Of a stretch of 64,000 nucleotides of DNA, positions 36,364-46,880 are shown in pieces. The position numbers and the translations under genes were made by a program. Below the pieces are notes generated by a model, which was not told the DNA's origin, did not search any database, and saw nothing but the letters and a program-made list of their open reading frames with translations. Every line of letters begins with the position of its first letter. Position 1 is the stretch's first letter. Origin of the DNA: Lactococcus formosensis (lineage in GTDB: Bacteria > Bacillota > Bacilli > Lactobacillales > Streptococcaceae); the NCBI RefSeq assembly GCF_018403745.1, contig NZ_BOVP01000001.1, forward strand, positions 124,001 through 188,000. Direction: 5' to 3'.

Positions 36364-37272
36364 TTATTTAGATGATGAACTTGATGTAAATTGCGAGAAG
36401 ACTGAAGAAAATGCTTCTTCTTTTACAGTGACATTATGTGCTTTTAGGTATTCACCAATTACTCCAGCAACATAAGTCGTATCTGCCAATTTTTCGGCTT
36501 TGATTACATCTTTAAGTTTATCTTTGTATTTGTTCATATCTGAACCTTTATCTGAAGTTTTAATCATTTTCACAACATAGTAACTTGTTGCTCCTGTTGA
36601 GGCATCTGCAGATTCAATAACATCAGAAACTTCACCATTTTTTAACTTAAAGGCTGCAGTTTGTACTTCTTTTGGAATAGTAGTACTTGTTGAATCAAAT
36701 TTTTGCTTGTTGCTTGCATTATCTTTCTCGAATTTAGCTGCATCAGCTTTAGCAGATTTTACCGCTTTTGTCGCGGCATCTTTAGTTGTTTCTGGAACAA
36801 CAATTGCTTCAACTTCGGGATGGAAGTCTGCCCAAGCTGCTTTTAAGTTAGCATCTGTAAATTGTGTATCTGAGATTTTTTTCTCAATAGCATAATTTTG
36901 CAAGAGACCACCACGCAGATAAGTCTTATAGCTTGCTTCAGTAAAACCCTGTTGTTGCAATGCCGATGCAAATTGTTCACCCATTTGTTTTTTTGTTTCA
37001 TCAAACTTTGCTTGAACATCTTTATCTGTAACCTTATCACCAAAGTCTTTTTCAAACATTTTTGACATTGTCAAATTTTGCAAAAGAGATGTAGCAGGCA
37101 TATTTGGAAAAGATTTAGCTTCGTTATAGAAGTCGCTCACATTGATTGTGTCACCCTTCATAGTGATGATATTAGCCCCAGTTGAGTTATTATTTCCACA
37201 AGCGGAAAGTGTGACAAGCCCTAAAGCTGCAACTGCTGTTGCGACTAAGATGTTCAATTTTTTAAATTTCAA
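36364..37272 (-). CDS. prsA: PrsA-like foldase lipoprotein (parvulin family)
   Basis: Membrane-anchored extracellular folding factor of 302 residues. The signal peptide has lipobox TLSAC (Cys25), an N-terminal SurA-like helical domain follows (about 30-140), then a degenerate parvulin domain (about 145-250: VEAIVVPETTKDAATKAV ... FKLKNGEVSDVIES). Several canonical parvulin residues appear missing, so isomerase activity is doubtful. The start is TTG at 37272, 6 bases after AAGGAG; the frame's earlier ATG would overlap the promoter. The neighbours (methyltransferase, pepF, coiA) match the streptococcal order. Confidence 0.85.
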   Translation of the reverse strand: MKFKKLNILVATAVAALGLVTLSACGNNNSTGANIITMKGDTINVSDFYNEAKSFPNMPATSLLQNLTMSKMFEKDFGDKVTDKDVQAKFDETKKQMGEQFASALQQQGFTEASYKTYLRGGLLQNYAIEKKISDTQFTDANLKAAWADFHPEVEAIVVPETTKDAATKAVKSAKADAAKFEKDNASNKQKFDSTSTTIPKEVQTAAFKLKNGEVSDVIESADASTGATSYYVVKMIKTSDKGSDMNKYKDKLKDVIKAEKLADTTYVAGVIGEYLKAHNVTVKEEAFSSVFSQFTSSSSSK

Positions 37273-37369
37273 AGTTTTCTCCTTGTTGGGTGTAATCCCT
37301 TGATACATTTGTTTCTTGTAACAATATTATAACACAAAAGATTAAATAAACCTAAACTGATTTATAATA

Positions 37370-38053
37370 TCAAACTTTCTTAATCATTAATATGCCATCT
37401 CCTAAAGGTACCATACTGGCACGATATTTAGGATTATCTAAAACTTCGTCGAATAGACGACGCAGACCACGTTCAAGTGCACGCTGCGTTCGTTTAATTT
37501 CCATAATCGGAATGAGAATTTCTCCGCCTTGGAAAATGTCATCCATGATAATCACACCATTTTCCGAAAGCAGCTCCATTGCCCGGGGAAGAAATTCTAC
37601 ATATTTTGATTTTGCCGAATCCATAAAGATAAAATCGAATTCCCCTTGAAGATCCGCCAAAAGATCTGCAGCATCTCCTTCTAAGAGAGTGATTTGTTTT
37701 CTTACATCATAGGTAGCCAGATTGTCTTTAGCCAAGGCAATCATCTCTGGGTTACGATCAATAGTAATAATCTCCGCACCTGGTGCAGCTTCTGCCATCA
37801 TGAGAGCAGAAAAACCAATTGCAGTCCCTATTTCTAAAATTCTTTGCGGTTTCATCAGGTCCAAAAGCATTTGGAAATATACTACCGTCTCATGAGGAAT
37901 AATTGGGATATTATTTTCATGAGCAAACGTCTCAACATTCTTTAGCGGACCAGTAATTTGTGTTTGACGTTCGCGCATAAAGTCAACAATTTCTTCTTTG
38001 ACTACTGGACGATTCATCATTGGATTACTTGTTCTCTTATATGTTAAAACCAT
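37370..38053 (-). CDS. SAM-dependent O-methyltransferase (YrrM/TrmR-like)
   Basis: 227-residue Rossmann-fold methyltransferase of the catechol-O-methyltransferase-like family. The SAM motif I is ILEIGTAIGFSALMMAEA (about 72-89), with acidic IITIDRNPEM and DFIFMDSAKSKY following. Related bacterial enzymes modify tRNA wobble uridine (TrmR), which is a candidate function. Its ATG overlaps the pepF stop (TAATG), so translation is coupled. Confidence 0.85.
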   Translation of the reverse strand: MVLTYKRTSNPMMNRPVVKEEIVDFMRERQTQITGPLKNVETFAHENNIPIIPHETVVYFQMLLDLMKPQRILEIGTAIGFSALMMAEAAPGAEIITIDRNPEMIALAKDNLATYDVRKQITLLEGDAADLLADLQGEFDFIFMDSAKSKYVEFLPRAMELLSENGVIIMDDIFQGGEILIPIMEIKRTQRALERGLRRLFDEVLDNPKYRASMVPLGDGILMIKKV

Positions 38054-39858
38054 TATAAATGGACTCCTTTTTCGACTAAATTTTCCAGCTCAATTAAACG
38101 TTTTTCAAAAACAGCAAAAGCCGATTCTAAGTACGTTATTTCTTCCATATCTACACCTGCTTGAGCAATCACAGCCAGCGGATAATCACTTGATCCAGCT
38201 TTGAGATAAGTGAGGTATTTTTCACGCGCTTCTGATCCACCATTTACGATAGCCTCTGCAAGATAAGTTGCTGCCGCAAAGCCTGTTGCATATTGGAAAA
38301 CATAATAATTATAATAAAAATGCGGAATGCGTGCCCACTCGTACTGAATTTCAGGATTTTCTAGAGCAGGCAAACCATAATACTTCTCATTAAGACCTGC
38401 GTAGAGCTGGTTCATGAATTCACTGGTCAGGACCTTTCCTTCTTGATCAGCTTTATGAATTTCATGTTCAAATTCAGCAAATTGGCTTTGACGAAAAACG
38501 GTTCCCCGGAAGCCATCAAGCCAGTGATTTAAAATGGCAAAACGCTCTTTTTCATCTGTCGTCTCCGCAAGTAAACTTTCCGTCAAGATATTTTCATTGG
38601 TTGTTGAGGCAATTTCTGCAAGAAAGATTGGATAATCCCCATAAACATAAGGTTGATTTTCTCGTGTAAATGTAGAATGCATACTGTGTCCCATTTCATG
38701 AACTAAGGTAAACAAATCATCCAAAGTTTCTTGCCAGTTTAAGAGCATAAAGGCATTTGTATCATAGCATCCTCCCGAGTATGCGCCAGAACGTTTGCCA
38801 ATATTTTCTGCTACATCAATCCAACGCTCATCAAAAGCTTTTTTAACATGTGCTGCATACTCAGGGCCGAAAACTTGAAGAACTTCTTCTGCTTTCTCTA
38901 CTGCTTCTGGATAGTTAAACTTATAATCCAAGTCAGATAAGGGGGTGTAGACATCATACATCTTCAAATCATCATCTAAACCTAAAATTTGCTCGCGTAA
39001 TTTGATATAGCGATGTAAAAGAGGCAAATATTTATTAACCGACTCCAAAAGCCTATCGTAAACTTCTTCCGGAATAAAATTACTTGATAAAGCTGCTTGA
39101 CGGGCTGAATCATACCCACGTGTCTTCGCCTTAAAATTATGGACTTTTACATTTGTTTGTAGCGTTTTAGCATAAGTGTGCTGATACTGTTCATAGTTGC
39201 TATAAAGGGCTTGATAAGCTGCCTTTCGCACATGACGGTCCTTACTTTCCATGAGCGAGATATAATTACCATGTGTCAGCTGTACTTCCTGCCCTTTTTC
39301 ATCTTTAATCATCGGAAGCTCAATATCAGCATTGTCAAAAATTTCGAAAGTTTCGGCAGCTGCACCAAAAATCTCACTGGCACTGGCTAACAGTTTTTCC
39401 TCTTTTGGACTTAAGATATGCTCTTTTTTAGCAAAAAGACGTTCAAACATATGAGAATACTGTTCCAACTTAGGCTCTTCTCTTCTAAAACTCTCATAAC
39501 GTTCTGGCGTTAAAGCTAAAAATTCCGGCTCATAAAAGGCAAACATTTCACCAAACTTAGCATATAAATTTGTAGCCCTAGCTTCATATTCTTGGTAACG
39601 ACTCACTTGTGTATCTTGATCATGCTTCATTGAAGCATAAACATAAACTTTTTCCACAGCGCGCGAAATCTCTAGCTCAACTTCCGTGATTTCTAATAAG
39701 CTTTGAGCACTCTCTAAAAGATGTCCTTCGTAGCGGTTTACCGTCTCTAACTTTTCCGAGACACTTTTAAGTTCAAGTTCCCAGGCGACATCATTTTCAA
39801 ATACGGTTGACAAATCCCAAGTTAAGTTTTCAGCTATTTCATCACGTTTTTTTGCCAT
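38053..39858 (-). CDS. pepF: oligoendopeptidase F
   Basis: Cytoplasmic M3 zinc metallopeptidase of 601 residues cutting oligopeptides. The zinc motif HEMGHSMHS lies near residue 389, with the third ligand Glu about 25 residues on ([11 protein letters not shown]). Length and architecture match lactococcal PepF. It overlaps the end of coiA by 17 bp and the following methyltransferase start, making a tight coiA-pepF-methyltransferase operon. Confidence 0.94.
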   Translation of the reverse strand: MAKKRDEIAENLTWDLSTVFENDVAWELELKSVSEKLETVNRYEGHLLESAQSLLEITEVELEISRAVEKVYVYASMKHDQDTQVSRYQEYEARATNLYAKFGEMFAFYEPEFLALTPERYESFRREEPKLEQYSHMFERLFAKKEHILSPKEEKLLASASEIFGAAAETFEIFDNADIELPMIKDEKGQEVQLTHGNYISLMESKDRHVRKAAYQALYSNYEQYQHTYAKTLQTNVKVHNFKAKTRGYDSARQAALSSNFIPEEVYDRLLESVNKYLPLLHRYIKLREQILGLDDDLKMYDVYTPLSDLDYKFNYPEAVEKAEEVLQVFGPEYAAHVKKAFDERWIDVAENIGKRSGAYSGGCYDTNAFMLLNWQETLDDLFTLVHEMGHSMHSTFTRENQPYVYGDYPIFLAEIASTTNENILTESLLAETTDEKERFAILNHWLDGFRGTVFRQSQFAEFEHEIHKADQEGKVLTSEFMNQLYAGLNEKYYGLPALENPEIQYEWARIPHFYYNYYVFQYATGFAAATYLAEAIVNGGSEAREKYLTYLKAGSSDYPLAVIAQAGVDMEEITYLESAFAVFEKRLIELENLVEKGVHL

Positions 39859-40846
39859 GCCATTCTCCGTTTTTCACTTTATTTTTATCTTTAATTATAG
39901 CATAGTAGCTTGGTGTATGCAGTCTTTCATGTTCTTGTGACTGAAAACTTTCGTAGAAGCCTTGATAATATTTTTCTAAGGAAGTATCCACTTGAAAAAA
40001 ACTTTCTCTTCTTTCGTTTATAAAGTCAAAGGTCAATAAGTTTAGTCCTGGAGGTGCCCAGTAACATTTCTTCCAGTTGAGATCTAACAAATTTTTACCC
40101 TGTTCATAATATTTTTCTTGCACTTTAATCCATTTTGGCACTTGATAATACAGTTGTTTTTGAATAAAAAACTGTAACTCTTCTTGCTCTGGTACATCTA
40201 TACTAAGATTTTCTCCTTTGAGAAAAGGCTGACGTAAGAGTTCTAAGAGACTCTCTTGGAAAAAATCAAACTCTTCCGTAAGACATATCAGTCGACCTTT
40301 TAAATCCTGATGAATCAATGATTTCAAACGTAGCTTCTTTCTGTCCCAATCTAACTCCCAAAAGTAAAAACCTCGCTCAACTGAATAATAGAGCAAATTT
40401 TTCTGTAGCGATGATAAGGTCTTCTTGAGCCACAAATCCCTTCCTTGAAGCCAAAGTACATAATATCCCTTTTCTTTGTAGCTTACCGTTCTCTCTTCTA
40501 AACGTTGTAAAGAGAGTGGCGAACACTGTATTTCGATGGCAAGTTTATCATTCACTAACAAATCAGCCGTTTGCTTAATCTCTGGCACATATTTTTCTAG
40601 CTCTACTTTCTCTTTTTCCTTAAGCCATTGGTATAAGCTAAGTTTTAAACCCAGATGTTGTGCAGATTCGCTTTCACTCCAAGAATCACAATTTTGTAAA
40701 GATATGTGCGCAAAGTGAGGTATTTTTATCTTTCCTCTTTTTAAACGCAGGGACGACTTGCAAGCTGGGCAATAAAAAGGGGGATTAATGGGTTTATTAT
40801 CAAAGAGATTAATTGTATTTCCGTCTTTATCCAATGCATTCAACAT
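39842..40846 (-). CDS. coiA: competence protein CoiA
   Basis: 334-residue protein needed for transformation in streptococci. An N-terminal zinc-finger-like segment (CPAC ... PHFAH ... C) precedes a PD-(D/E)xK-type nuclease core, [16 protein letters not shown] (about 102-117). I chose ATG 40846 (MLNALDKDG); the frame also opens at TTG 40867. Neither has a good ribosome site. A TACTAT box ends 5 bases before the ATG. I found no TACGAATA ComX box. The reading frame is intact, suggesting retained competence machinery. Confidence 0.82.
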   Translation of the reverse strand: MLNALDKDGNTINLFDNKPINPPFYCPACKSSLRLKRGKIKIPHFAHISLQNCDSWSESESAQHLGLKLSLYQWLKEKEKVELEKYVPEIKQTADLLVNDKLAIEIQCSPLSLQRLEERTVSYKEKGYYVLWLQGRDLWLKKTLSSLQKNLLYYSVERGFYFWELDWDRKKLRLKSLIHQDLKGRLICLTEEFDFFQESLLELLRQPFLKGENLSIDVPEQEELQFFIQKQLYYQVPKWIKVQEKYYEQGKNLLDLNWKKCYWAPPGLNLLTFDFINERRESFFQVDTSLEKYYQGFYESFQSQEHERLHTPSYYAIIKDKNKVKNGEWHGKKT

Positions 40847-40891
40847 ATAAAATAGTACGAAGAGCAACTCTAAAAATCACAAGGCAAACAA

Positions 40892-40914
40892 AAAACTCGG
40901 AAAATCCGAGTCTT
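40892..40914 (-). terminator. terminator after the DUF218 gene
   Basis: GACTCGGA and TCCGAGTTTTTT form a hairpin on the minus strand, 7 bp past the stop, separating it from coiA. Confidence 0.8.
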
Positions 40915-40920
40915 TATACC

Positions 40921-42021
40921 TTAACGATTAAGTACAAAGTGATCCATAAAAAGGATGAAGAGAGCAAATGCTATGAAAATACCTGTAATCAAGCCTACCC
41001 AAAAAATATGTTTACGTCGTTGGCTATTCATCACAGCGATAAATTCACGGATGAATGCTGGAAGACGGAAATACAGCGGTGTTTTCCCACCAATACCCCC
41101 TTGTGCATTTAGTCCTTGTTGAGCAGCAAAGAGAGCCGCTCGGAAAACGTGATAGTCCGAAGAGAAAAAGAGAAATTCTTCATCGGCTTTCTGTTCAATT
41201 TTTTCAATCAACTGAGATGAAAATTTTAAATTTTCAAAAGTTGTTTTTGATTGATCTTCAACCAAAGTTCGTTCTTTGGGAAAGCCCAGTTCTTCGACAG
41301 CGTATTTTTGCATCGCTAGTGCTTCCGCAAGTTGTTCATCACTACCTTGTCCCCCAGAGAAAACCATTATAGTTTTATCATTTGCAGCCTTTATTCCTGC
41401 ACGGATACGGTTAGCTAAAAGGGGGCTAACGAACTGGCCATTAATCAGTCCAGAGCCTAGAACCACGTGATATTTTGAAGACTTTTTACGGAAGCGACGT
41501 CCATATGTCCAGCTGGCAAAAAAGAAAACGATAAATTGCCAGACGAGATAAAAGGCCAACACAGGATAAACATAGCTTAAGAGCTGTAACCAAAGCCAGC
41601 CTTCGGACAAACTCGAAACTCGAATATAAAGCCAGTCAACCAGAAAAAAGACAAACATAATAGCCGGCAAAATTAAATTCGCTAAGCTGTGTGATTCACG
41701 GCGCCACATTTTAATCGTTAAAACAACAATCCCCACAGGAACGACAAAACTGATCATAAAAGCAGGGATTAAAAAGAGAGCAGCTTCAATAATAAGTATG
41801 GCCAGAATGATGTTTGAATGCGAATTATAATTAGCCGAAAAAAGAATCCCCATAATACCGTTAAACAGTACAAAAAGGCTGGCTAAAAAACCAATAGTAA
41901 GTCGCCCTAAGCGTAAAGTTCTCATATCCTTCAAACGATGCGACTTGGTGTAAAAAATGACGGTCGGGATTAAGGCTAAAAAGCTAATCACCGAAAATGC
42001 AATAATAAGTGGTGTCTCCAT
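40921..42021 (-). CDS. YdcF/ElyC-like DUF218 membrane protein
   Basis: 366 residues: about six N-terminal membrane segments (1-175), then a cytoplasmic or extracellular DUF218 domain (VVLGSGLINGQFVSPLLANRIRAGI ... MVFSGGQGSDE ... VEDQSKTTFENLKFS ... FFSSDYHVFRAALFA), and one final membrane helix. Relatives ElyC and SanA affect envelope integrity and lipid-carrier metabolism. Biochemical activity unknown. Monocistronic. Confidence 0.83.
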   Translation of the reverse strand: METPLIIAFSVISFLALIPTVIFYTKSHRLKDMRTLRLGRLTIGFLASLFVLFNGIMGILFSANYNSHSNIILAILIIEAALFLIPAFMISFVVPVGIVVLTIKMWRRESHSLANLILPAIMFVFFLVDWLYIRVSSLSEGWLWLQLLSYVYPVLAFYLVWQFIVFFFASWTYGRRFRKKSSKYHVVLGSGLINGQFVSPLLANRIRAGIKAANDKTIMVFSGGQGSDEQLAEALAMQKYAVEELGFPKERTLVEDQSKTTFENLKFSSQLIEKIEQKADEEFLFFSSDYHVFRAALFAAQQGLNAQGGIGGKTPLYFRLPAFIREFIAVMNSQRRKHIFWVGLITGIFIAFALFILFMDHFVLNR

Positions 42022-42040
42022 GTCTTTATTTTAACATAAA

Positions 42041-42063
42041 AATCCGCTGATAAAAGCGGATTT
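42041..42063 (-). terminator. terminator after the purine permease
   Basis: AAATCCGCTT and AGCGGATTTTT form a hairpin on the minus strand, about 35 bp after the stop. Confidence 0.75.
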
Positions 42064-42098
42064 CTCTCATGATAGTGTACAAATTATAGTGGTGTTTT

Positions 42099-43520
42099 TT
42101 AGAGAATAGCAAGTACGGCAAAGTTTAATGCAAATGCGATTGCCACAACCCAAATAATTGGTTTTACTTCTTTAATCTTACCTGTAAAGAGTTTTGAGAA
42201 GATATAAGTGATAAAGCCAGCAGCGATACCATATGAGATAGAGTAACCAAGTCCCATAAATACTGAAGCAAAGAAGGCTGGAATAGCTTCACTTAATTCA
42301 GACCAGTTGATTTCCTTGAATGATGACAACATCATCATACCCACAATAATCAAAATTGGGGCCGTTGCTTGCGTTGGAACAATGGCAAGTAATGGTAAGA
42401 AAAGACTTGAGATCGCAAACATCACAGCAACAACAATTGAAGTCAATCCTGTACGTCCACCTGCTCCAATACCAGCTGCTGATTCTACATAAACAGTTGT
42501 ATTTGAAGTCCCGAAGATGGCACCTATTGGTGTAGCAATCATGTCAGCAAAGAGTGCTTTATCCATTTTAGATGAAAAACCTTTACTGTTCGCCATATCC
42601 ACATAATCTTGATCTGTAAAGATACCTGTGCTACGACCTGTACCAATGAACGTACCAATCGGATCAAAGATTGAGGTTAACGAGAAGGCTAAAATTGTCA
42701 TCAAAACTTCAATAATTCGAGATGAATCAGAAAACAAGCTACCAAAACCTTTAGGACCAAAAGCAGCACCAAAAGTTGTTCCCATCTCGTTGATTGCTGT
42801 CCCGAGATTGTTGTCTGCAAAAAGTGTAGACATATCAACTTTTGTAACACCTGTTAAAAGTGCAAGTACAGTCGTTACTGCGATTGACAAGAGAATCCCT
42901 GCTTTCCATTTACGGAGAACAAAGAACATTGTTACTAAAATACCTACTAAAGCAACAAGAACACCAGGATCATCAAATTTAACTAAACCAGGAACAATTG
43001 TTGAGTCTGCAGTAATTGTGCCGTGATTATCTGTATAAGTACCTGGTGATGCAATAAATTCAAGAATACCAGCATTTTTAATACCAATATAAGCGATGAA
43101 AATACCAATACCACCACCAATAGCATGTTGTAAGCTCTCAGGGATTCCTAAAACGATTGCTTTACGAATTGAAGTGAATGTAATAATAATATTGACAATA
43201 CCACAGATGAAAACCATTGCTAAAGCTTCTTGCCAAGTGTAGCCTAATGAAAGAACAACAGTATAAGCAAAGAAGGCGTTAATTCCCATACCTGGTGCAA
43301 GGGCATAAGGAACATTGGCGATTAAACCAATAGCTACTGAACCAACAATCGAAGCCAAGATAGTAGCTAAGAAAACTGCCTGAACGGGCATCCCTGTTGA
43401 TCCTAAAACATCAGGATTGACAAACAAGATGTAGCTCATAGCAAAGAAGGTAGTAATACCTGCCATAATTTCACGGCCCACAGTAGTGCCGTTTTCTTCA
43501 AGTTTAAAGAACTTGTTCAC
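42099..43520 (-). CDS. NCS2/AzgA-family purine (guanine/hypoxanthine/adenine) permease
   Basis: 473-residue membrane transporter with about 13 hydrophobic segments. It has the AzgA-type block ALAPGMGINAFFAYTVVLSLGYTWQEAL (about 71-98) and the central GTFIGTGRSTGIFTD. It imports purine bases. The start is GTG 43520 with AAGGAG 10 bases upstream. The promoter carries PurBox-like sites at the position where lactococcal PurR activates, consistent with purine salvage. PbuG/PbuO-type naming is possible; the exact base is not. Confidence 0.87.
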   Translation of the reverse strand: MNKFFKLEENGTTVGREIMAGITTFFAMSYILFVNPDVLGSTGMPVQAVFLATILASIVGSVAIGLIANVPYALAPGMGINAFFAYTVVLSLGYTWQEALAMVFICGIVNIIITFTSIRKAIVLGIPESLQHAIGGGIGIFIAYIGIKNAGILEFIASPGTYTDNHGTITADSTIVPGLVKFDDPGVLVALVGILVTMFFVLRKWKAGILLSIAVTTVLALLTGVTKVDMSTLFADNNLGTAINEMGTTFGAAFGPKGFGSLFSDSSRIIEVLMTILAFSLTSIFDPIGTFIGTGRSTGIFTDQDYVDMANSKGFSSKMDKALFADMIATPIGAIFGTSNTTVYVESAAGIGAGGRTGLTSIVVAVMFAISSLFLPLLAIVPTQATAPILIIVGMMMLSSFKEINWSELSEAIPAFFASVFMGLGYSISYGIAAGFITYIFSKLFTGKIKEVKPIIWVVAIAFALNFAVLAIL

Positions 43521-43599
43521 GAATAAATTCTCCTTTTAATAAAAAGTTGCATGTCACATTCGTTTTTTCGTGACACACGTCATAAAATGATACATGTTC

Positions 43600-43712
43600 A
43601 GTATAAATAAATTTTAAGTTTGAAACAAGGAATTTCGAGTCATTTGAAAAAACAAGTCCCTATATGTTCGTAAATACCGAACTTAAACCTTGCAAATATT
43701 TATAAAAGTTCG
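43600..43712 (-). promoter_or_regulatory. PurBox-controlled promoter of the purine permease
   Basis: On the minus strand TTGTTT (43623-43628), a 17-bp spacer and TATACT (43600-43605) form the promoter. The inverted pair GTTCG-N7-CGAAC (43666-43682) includes AATACCGAACTTA, a near-perfect PurBox (AWWWCCGAACWWT); a third GTTCG core lies at 43708-43712. The pair is centred about 80 bp upstream of the expected start, close to the -76 position known for lactococcal PurR activation. Confidence 0.65.
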
Positions 43713-43882
43713 TCCATTTTAATATTCATTATTTTATAGAGAACATTTATTTTCGATAACATCTGATGGATGACTTCACAACGAGCACACACTCGTCATT
43801 TCTTAAAAATAACCTAGACCAAAAGCAGCTTTACTGCTTTTCTGGTATAATAAAAAATAAGAAATATTTTAAAGGATTAAGT

Positions 43883-44707
43883 ATGGAAAACCAAGATAGA
43901 AAATTGATCGCCATTGATCTTGACGGCACAACGCTTCATAGCGACGGGCGTACAATCAGTCGCTATACAAAATATATTTTTAAACGTATTGAAGAGCAGG
44001 GCCATATCATCTGCATCTCCACGGGCCGTCCTTTCCGTATGGCTGTGGATATTTATCGCGAACTCGAACTTAAAAGTCCGATGATCAACTTCAATGGTGC
44101 TTTGATTTCCAAGCCAGATAATCGTAATTGGGAGTATACAAAAGGTCACTACATTGATCGTTCATTTGTTTTTGACTTTTTACGTCATCAGCAAAATTTC
44201 GATTTAGAGTTTTTTGCGGTTGAATATCGTCGAAAATTTTTCCTCAATAACTTCCGAAACGTTGAGCCTAAACTCTTTGGTGTTGAACAGTTTCATCCCT
44301 ACAATCGTTTGCGGGCGGATCGGCTAGATGACAATCCTCATGCAGTCCTTCTTTCCACACGAGTAAAAGACAAATTCCGACTCGCCAAGCAAATTCAGGA
44401 TCATTATAACGGGAAAGTTAGCGTGAGTGGCTGGGGTGGCCCCAATGGTGTTTTAGAAATTGTCCCCAAAGGTGTCAGCAAAGCTTCTGGACTCAAGCAT
44501 CTTCTCCGTGTTCTCGAAATTCCAAAAGAAAACCTCATAGCATTTGGTGATGAGCATAACGACATCGAAATGTTTAAATATGCTGAAGAAGCCTATGCTA
44601 TGAAAAATGCCTCCACTCGTCTCACACCTCATGCGAGTAAAATCCTTCCTTGGACAAATGATGAAGACGGAGTTGCCCGTAAATTGGAAGAGCTCTTTTT
44701 AAAGTAG
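43883..44707 (+). CDS. Cof-type HAD-IIB phosphatase
   Basis: 274-residue cytoplasmic hydrolase. Motif I AIDLDGTTL (about 9-17), motif II STGRPF, motif III Lys in GVSKASGL and motif IV FGDEHNDIEMF are complete. Related enzymes dephosphorylate sugar phosphates or FMN; substrate unknown. I chose ATG 43883, preceded by AAAGGAT. The extended -10 TGGTATAAT (hexamer 43846-43851) excludes the longer frame as the translated one. Confidence 0.86.
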   Translation: MENQDRKLIAIDLDGTTLHSDGRTISRYTKYIFKRIEEQGHIICISTGRPFRMAVDIYRELELKSPMINFNGALISKPDNRNWEYTKGHYIDRSFVFDFLRHQQNFDLEFFAVEYRRKFFLNNFRNVEPKLFGVEQFHPYNRLRADRLDDNPHAVLLSTRVKDKFRLAKQIQDHYNGKVSVSGWGGPNGVLEIVPKGVSKASGLKHLLRVLEIPKENLIAFGDEHNDIEMFKYAEEAYAMKNASTRLTPHASKILPWTNDEDGVARKLEELFLK

Positions 44708-44724
44708 TCACTTAATCCAAAAAC

Positions 44725-44752
44725 AAAAAACTTCATCAAATGATGAAGTTTT
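44725..44752. terminator. bidirectional terminator
   Basis: AAAACTTCATC and GATGAAGTTTTTTT form a hairpin between the convergent HAD and Bax-inhibitor-like genes. Confidence 0.85.
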
Positions 44753-44756
44753 TTTA

Positions 44757-45461
44757 TTAATCACGACTACTTCCCATAAATCCGAAGATTCTTAAGAGTG
44801 AGAGGAAAAGGTTGACAAAATCAAGATAGAGAGATAGCGCCATGCTAATCGCCCAGCCATTATTTACATTTCCGTTATTTTGACGGTAAACTTGTTCAAT
44901 TTTTTGATTATCCCAAGCAATCAGCCCACTGAAAACTAAAACACTAATGATTGATGAAACGAAGACAACCATTGGACTTCTTAAGAAGATATTAATGATA
45001 CCTGCAATGATTAAGCCAATCAGCATTCCCATCATGGCACGTCCCATACCTGTCAAATCACGTTTGGTTGTACGTCCGTAAACTGAAAGCCCAAAGAACA
45101 TTCCAGCAGTTGAGACAAAAGCCAAAGTGACATCAGAAGCCGTATAGGCTGCAATTGTAAAACTCATAATGAAGCCCATTAAAACTGAGAAACCGACAAA
45201 CATTGGCAATGCTGTGGGTTTATTTTTCATAGCTGCGTTTTGCATAGGGAAGACGAGAAGCAGTGGCAAGAATAAGAGGATAATCATTGCAAAACCTGCA
45301 CGATTAACAAAATTCTGAGTTGCTTCCCAGAAGAAATTTATTGTTAAAAAAGATGTGAGTGCTGAAACAGCAACCCCAATCCCGACAATCCCATAAATGC
45401 GAGCAAAAAATTGGTTCAGCGATACTTGACTTCTATTATTATTTATAAATGGATTTTCCAT
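44757..45461 (-). CDS. Bax inhibitor-1 / YccA-like membrane protein
   Basis: 234-residue protein with seven predicted membrane segments and the C-terminal family pattern ALSLYLDFVNLFLSLLRIFG (about 208-227). Bacterial homologues (BsYetJ) act as pH-sensitive calcium leak channels or modulate FtsH. A strong AAAGGAG precedes ATG 45461. Monocistronic. Confidence 0.9.
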   Translation of the reverse strand: MENPFINNNRSQVSLNQFFARIYGIVGIGVAVSALTSFLTINFFWEATQNFVNRAGFAMIILLFLPLLLVFPMQNAAMKNKPTALPMFVGFSVLMGFIMSFTIAAYTASDVTLAFVSTAGMFFGLSVYGRTTKRDLTGMGRAMMGMLIGLIIAGIINIFLRSPMVVFVSSIISVLVFSGLIAWDNQKIEQVYRQNNGNVNNGWAISMALSLYLDFVNLFLSLLRIFGFMGSSRD

Positions 45462-45564
45462 AGTATCTCCTTTTCTAATATACCTTTAAGACTATTTTAC
45501 CAAAAAATTACAAAGCTGTCATCAGACTTGAGTCCTAGTTTGAGGTTCTTTCTTCATAATTTTC

Positions 45565-46224
45565 TTATTTTGACCAATCTATCCCTTTTTGTCCTGTCTT
45601 TTCCAAAAAGCTATTAGCTTTCGAAAAGGGCTGTGAGCCAAAGAACCCCCGCGAGGCAGAAAGAGGTGAGGGGTGTGCGGACTCAAGTACCAAATGCTTA
45701 GAAGAATCAATCAGCTTAGCTTTCTTCCGTGCATCACCACCCCACAAGAGAAAGACTTTTGGGCGGTCATCATCCGAAGCAATTTTTATTATCTCATCAG
45801 TCAAGGGTTCCCATATTTTCCCCTTATGGGCGTTGGACTTCATTTCGGGGACAGTAAGCACAGCATTGAGCAATAAGACCCCTTGCTCAGCCCAATGTGT
45901 TAAATCTGAATCCTCCTTATCAAAACCCTCGCTTTTAAGTTCTTTCTGAATATTGACAATAGAGTCTGGTCGATTTACCACGAAGGAAGCTGGGTAGGAA
46001 AAACTAAGTCCCTGAGCTTTGCCCGGCTGTGGATAGGGGTCCTGCCCCACCAGTATAACTTTGACATCAGCTAAGGCGGTCAATTCAATCGCTCGAAATA
46101 TTTTATCCTCAGGTGGATAAACATTGCCTTGAGAATAAACGTCATTGATAAAATCAACAAGTTCTGAAAAGTATTCCTGAGGTAATCTTTCCCTTAAAGG
46201 TGCACTCCAATCCGTTTTTTTCAT
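45565..46224 (-). CDS. ung: uracil-DNA glycosylase
   Basis: Base-excision repair enzyme of 219 residues. The water-activating motif GQDPYPQPG (about 61-69), uracil pocket FSYP, and DNA-intercalation loop [13 protein letters not shown] (about 186-198) are present. The start overlaps the GyrI-like gene by 4 bp (ATGA). No inhibitor or other repair gene adjoins. Confidence 0.95.
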   Translation of the reverse strand: MKKTDWSAPLRERLPQEYFSELVDFINDVYSQGNVYPPEDKIFRAIELTALADVKVILVGQDPYPQPGKAQGLSFSYPASFVVNRPDSIVNIQKELKSEGFDKEDSDLTHWAEQGVLLLNAVLTVPEMKSNAHKGKIWEPLTDEIIKIASDDDRPKVFLLWGGDARKKAKLIDSSKHLVLESAHPSPLSASRGFFGSQPFSKANSFLEKTGQKGIDWSK

Positions 46225-46880
46225 TGTTCTTCCTTCTCTTTCGTTTTAATTTGTACATATTGGCGCAATACGGTTTTTAACTTTTCTGGGGAGGTTTTAC
46301 GAAAGTCGCTAAGATAAATCTCGCGATGATGGAAATCTTTGTAGATAAGTTCATAACCCTCTTCTGCAGCAAATTTCGCCATCAAGGAAAAAGTTTCAGC
46401 TTCATCGTCAAAACTCCCCTTGTGCATGGTTTGAATACAAAGACCGTCTTTAATCTTTTCATGTTTCACTTGAGAAAAATCTTGTTTTTTCTTTAATGCT
46501 GTCTCTTTTTTCGCCCACTCAACAACCTCCTCGGTTACAAATTCTGGCATCCGAATCATTATTTTCCAAATCAGTTCTTCTTTACGCAGTGGTTCATTGG
46601 CTTCTGGAACTGTCTTACTTGTCCACAAACCCTCCAAGGGGGGCACAACAAAACGGTAAAAATGAGGAATGACTATGTTTTCTCTTTTGTAGGACATCGA
46701 AATAGCATATGCTATAGGGTAAAGTGATGCTATCGCCTCTTGGAAAACTGCATCTGCTGGTGCACCGTGCCCAGAGACAGTCAGATAAGTCATCTCAGGT
46801 ACAGTAATTACTTCAATTTTTTTAGGAAAATAAAACTCTTTTTCAGTCTTTTTAAAATCTACTTTTATAGAATCTGTCAT
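46221..46880 (-). CDS. GyrI-like small-molecule-binding protein
   Basis: 219-residue cytoplasmic protein with the GyrI/SHS2-like effector-binding fold, probably two tandem units (about 20-120 and 135-205; [29 protein letters not shown]). Stand-alone members bind or hydrolyse cyclopropanoid and other small toxic molecules; function here unknown. No Shine-Dalgarno precedes the ATG, which overlaps (TAATG) the stop of a possible 10-codon upstream ORF. It is cotranscribed with ung. Confidence 0.75.
   Translation of the reverse strand: MTDSIKVDFKKTEKEFYFPKKIEVITVPEMTYLTVSGHGAPADAVFQEAIASLYPIAYAISMSYKRENIVIPHFYRFVVPPLEGLWTSKTVPEANEPLRKEELIWKIMIRMPEFVTEEVVEWAKKETALKKKQDFSQVKHEKIKDGLCIQTMHKGSFDDEAETFSLMAKFAAEEGYELIYKDFHHREIYLSDFRKTSPEKLKTVLRQYVQIKTKEKEEQ

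Noticed and set aside
40846..40900. Search for a ComX (TACGAATA) box upstream of coiA.
   Set aside because: The region holds TTCGTACTAT on the coding strand but not the box in the right orientation.
43521..43600. Purine riboswitch before the purine permease.
   Set aside because: No three-stem purine aptamer pattern with conserved loops was visible; the PurBox promoter explains regulation better.
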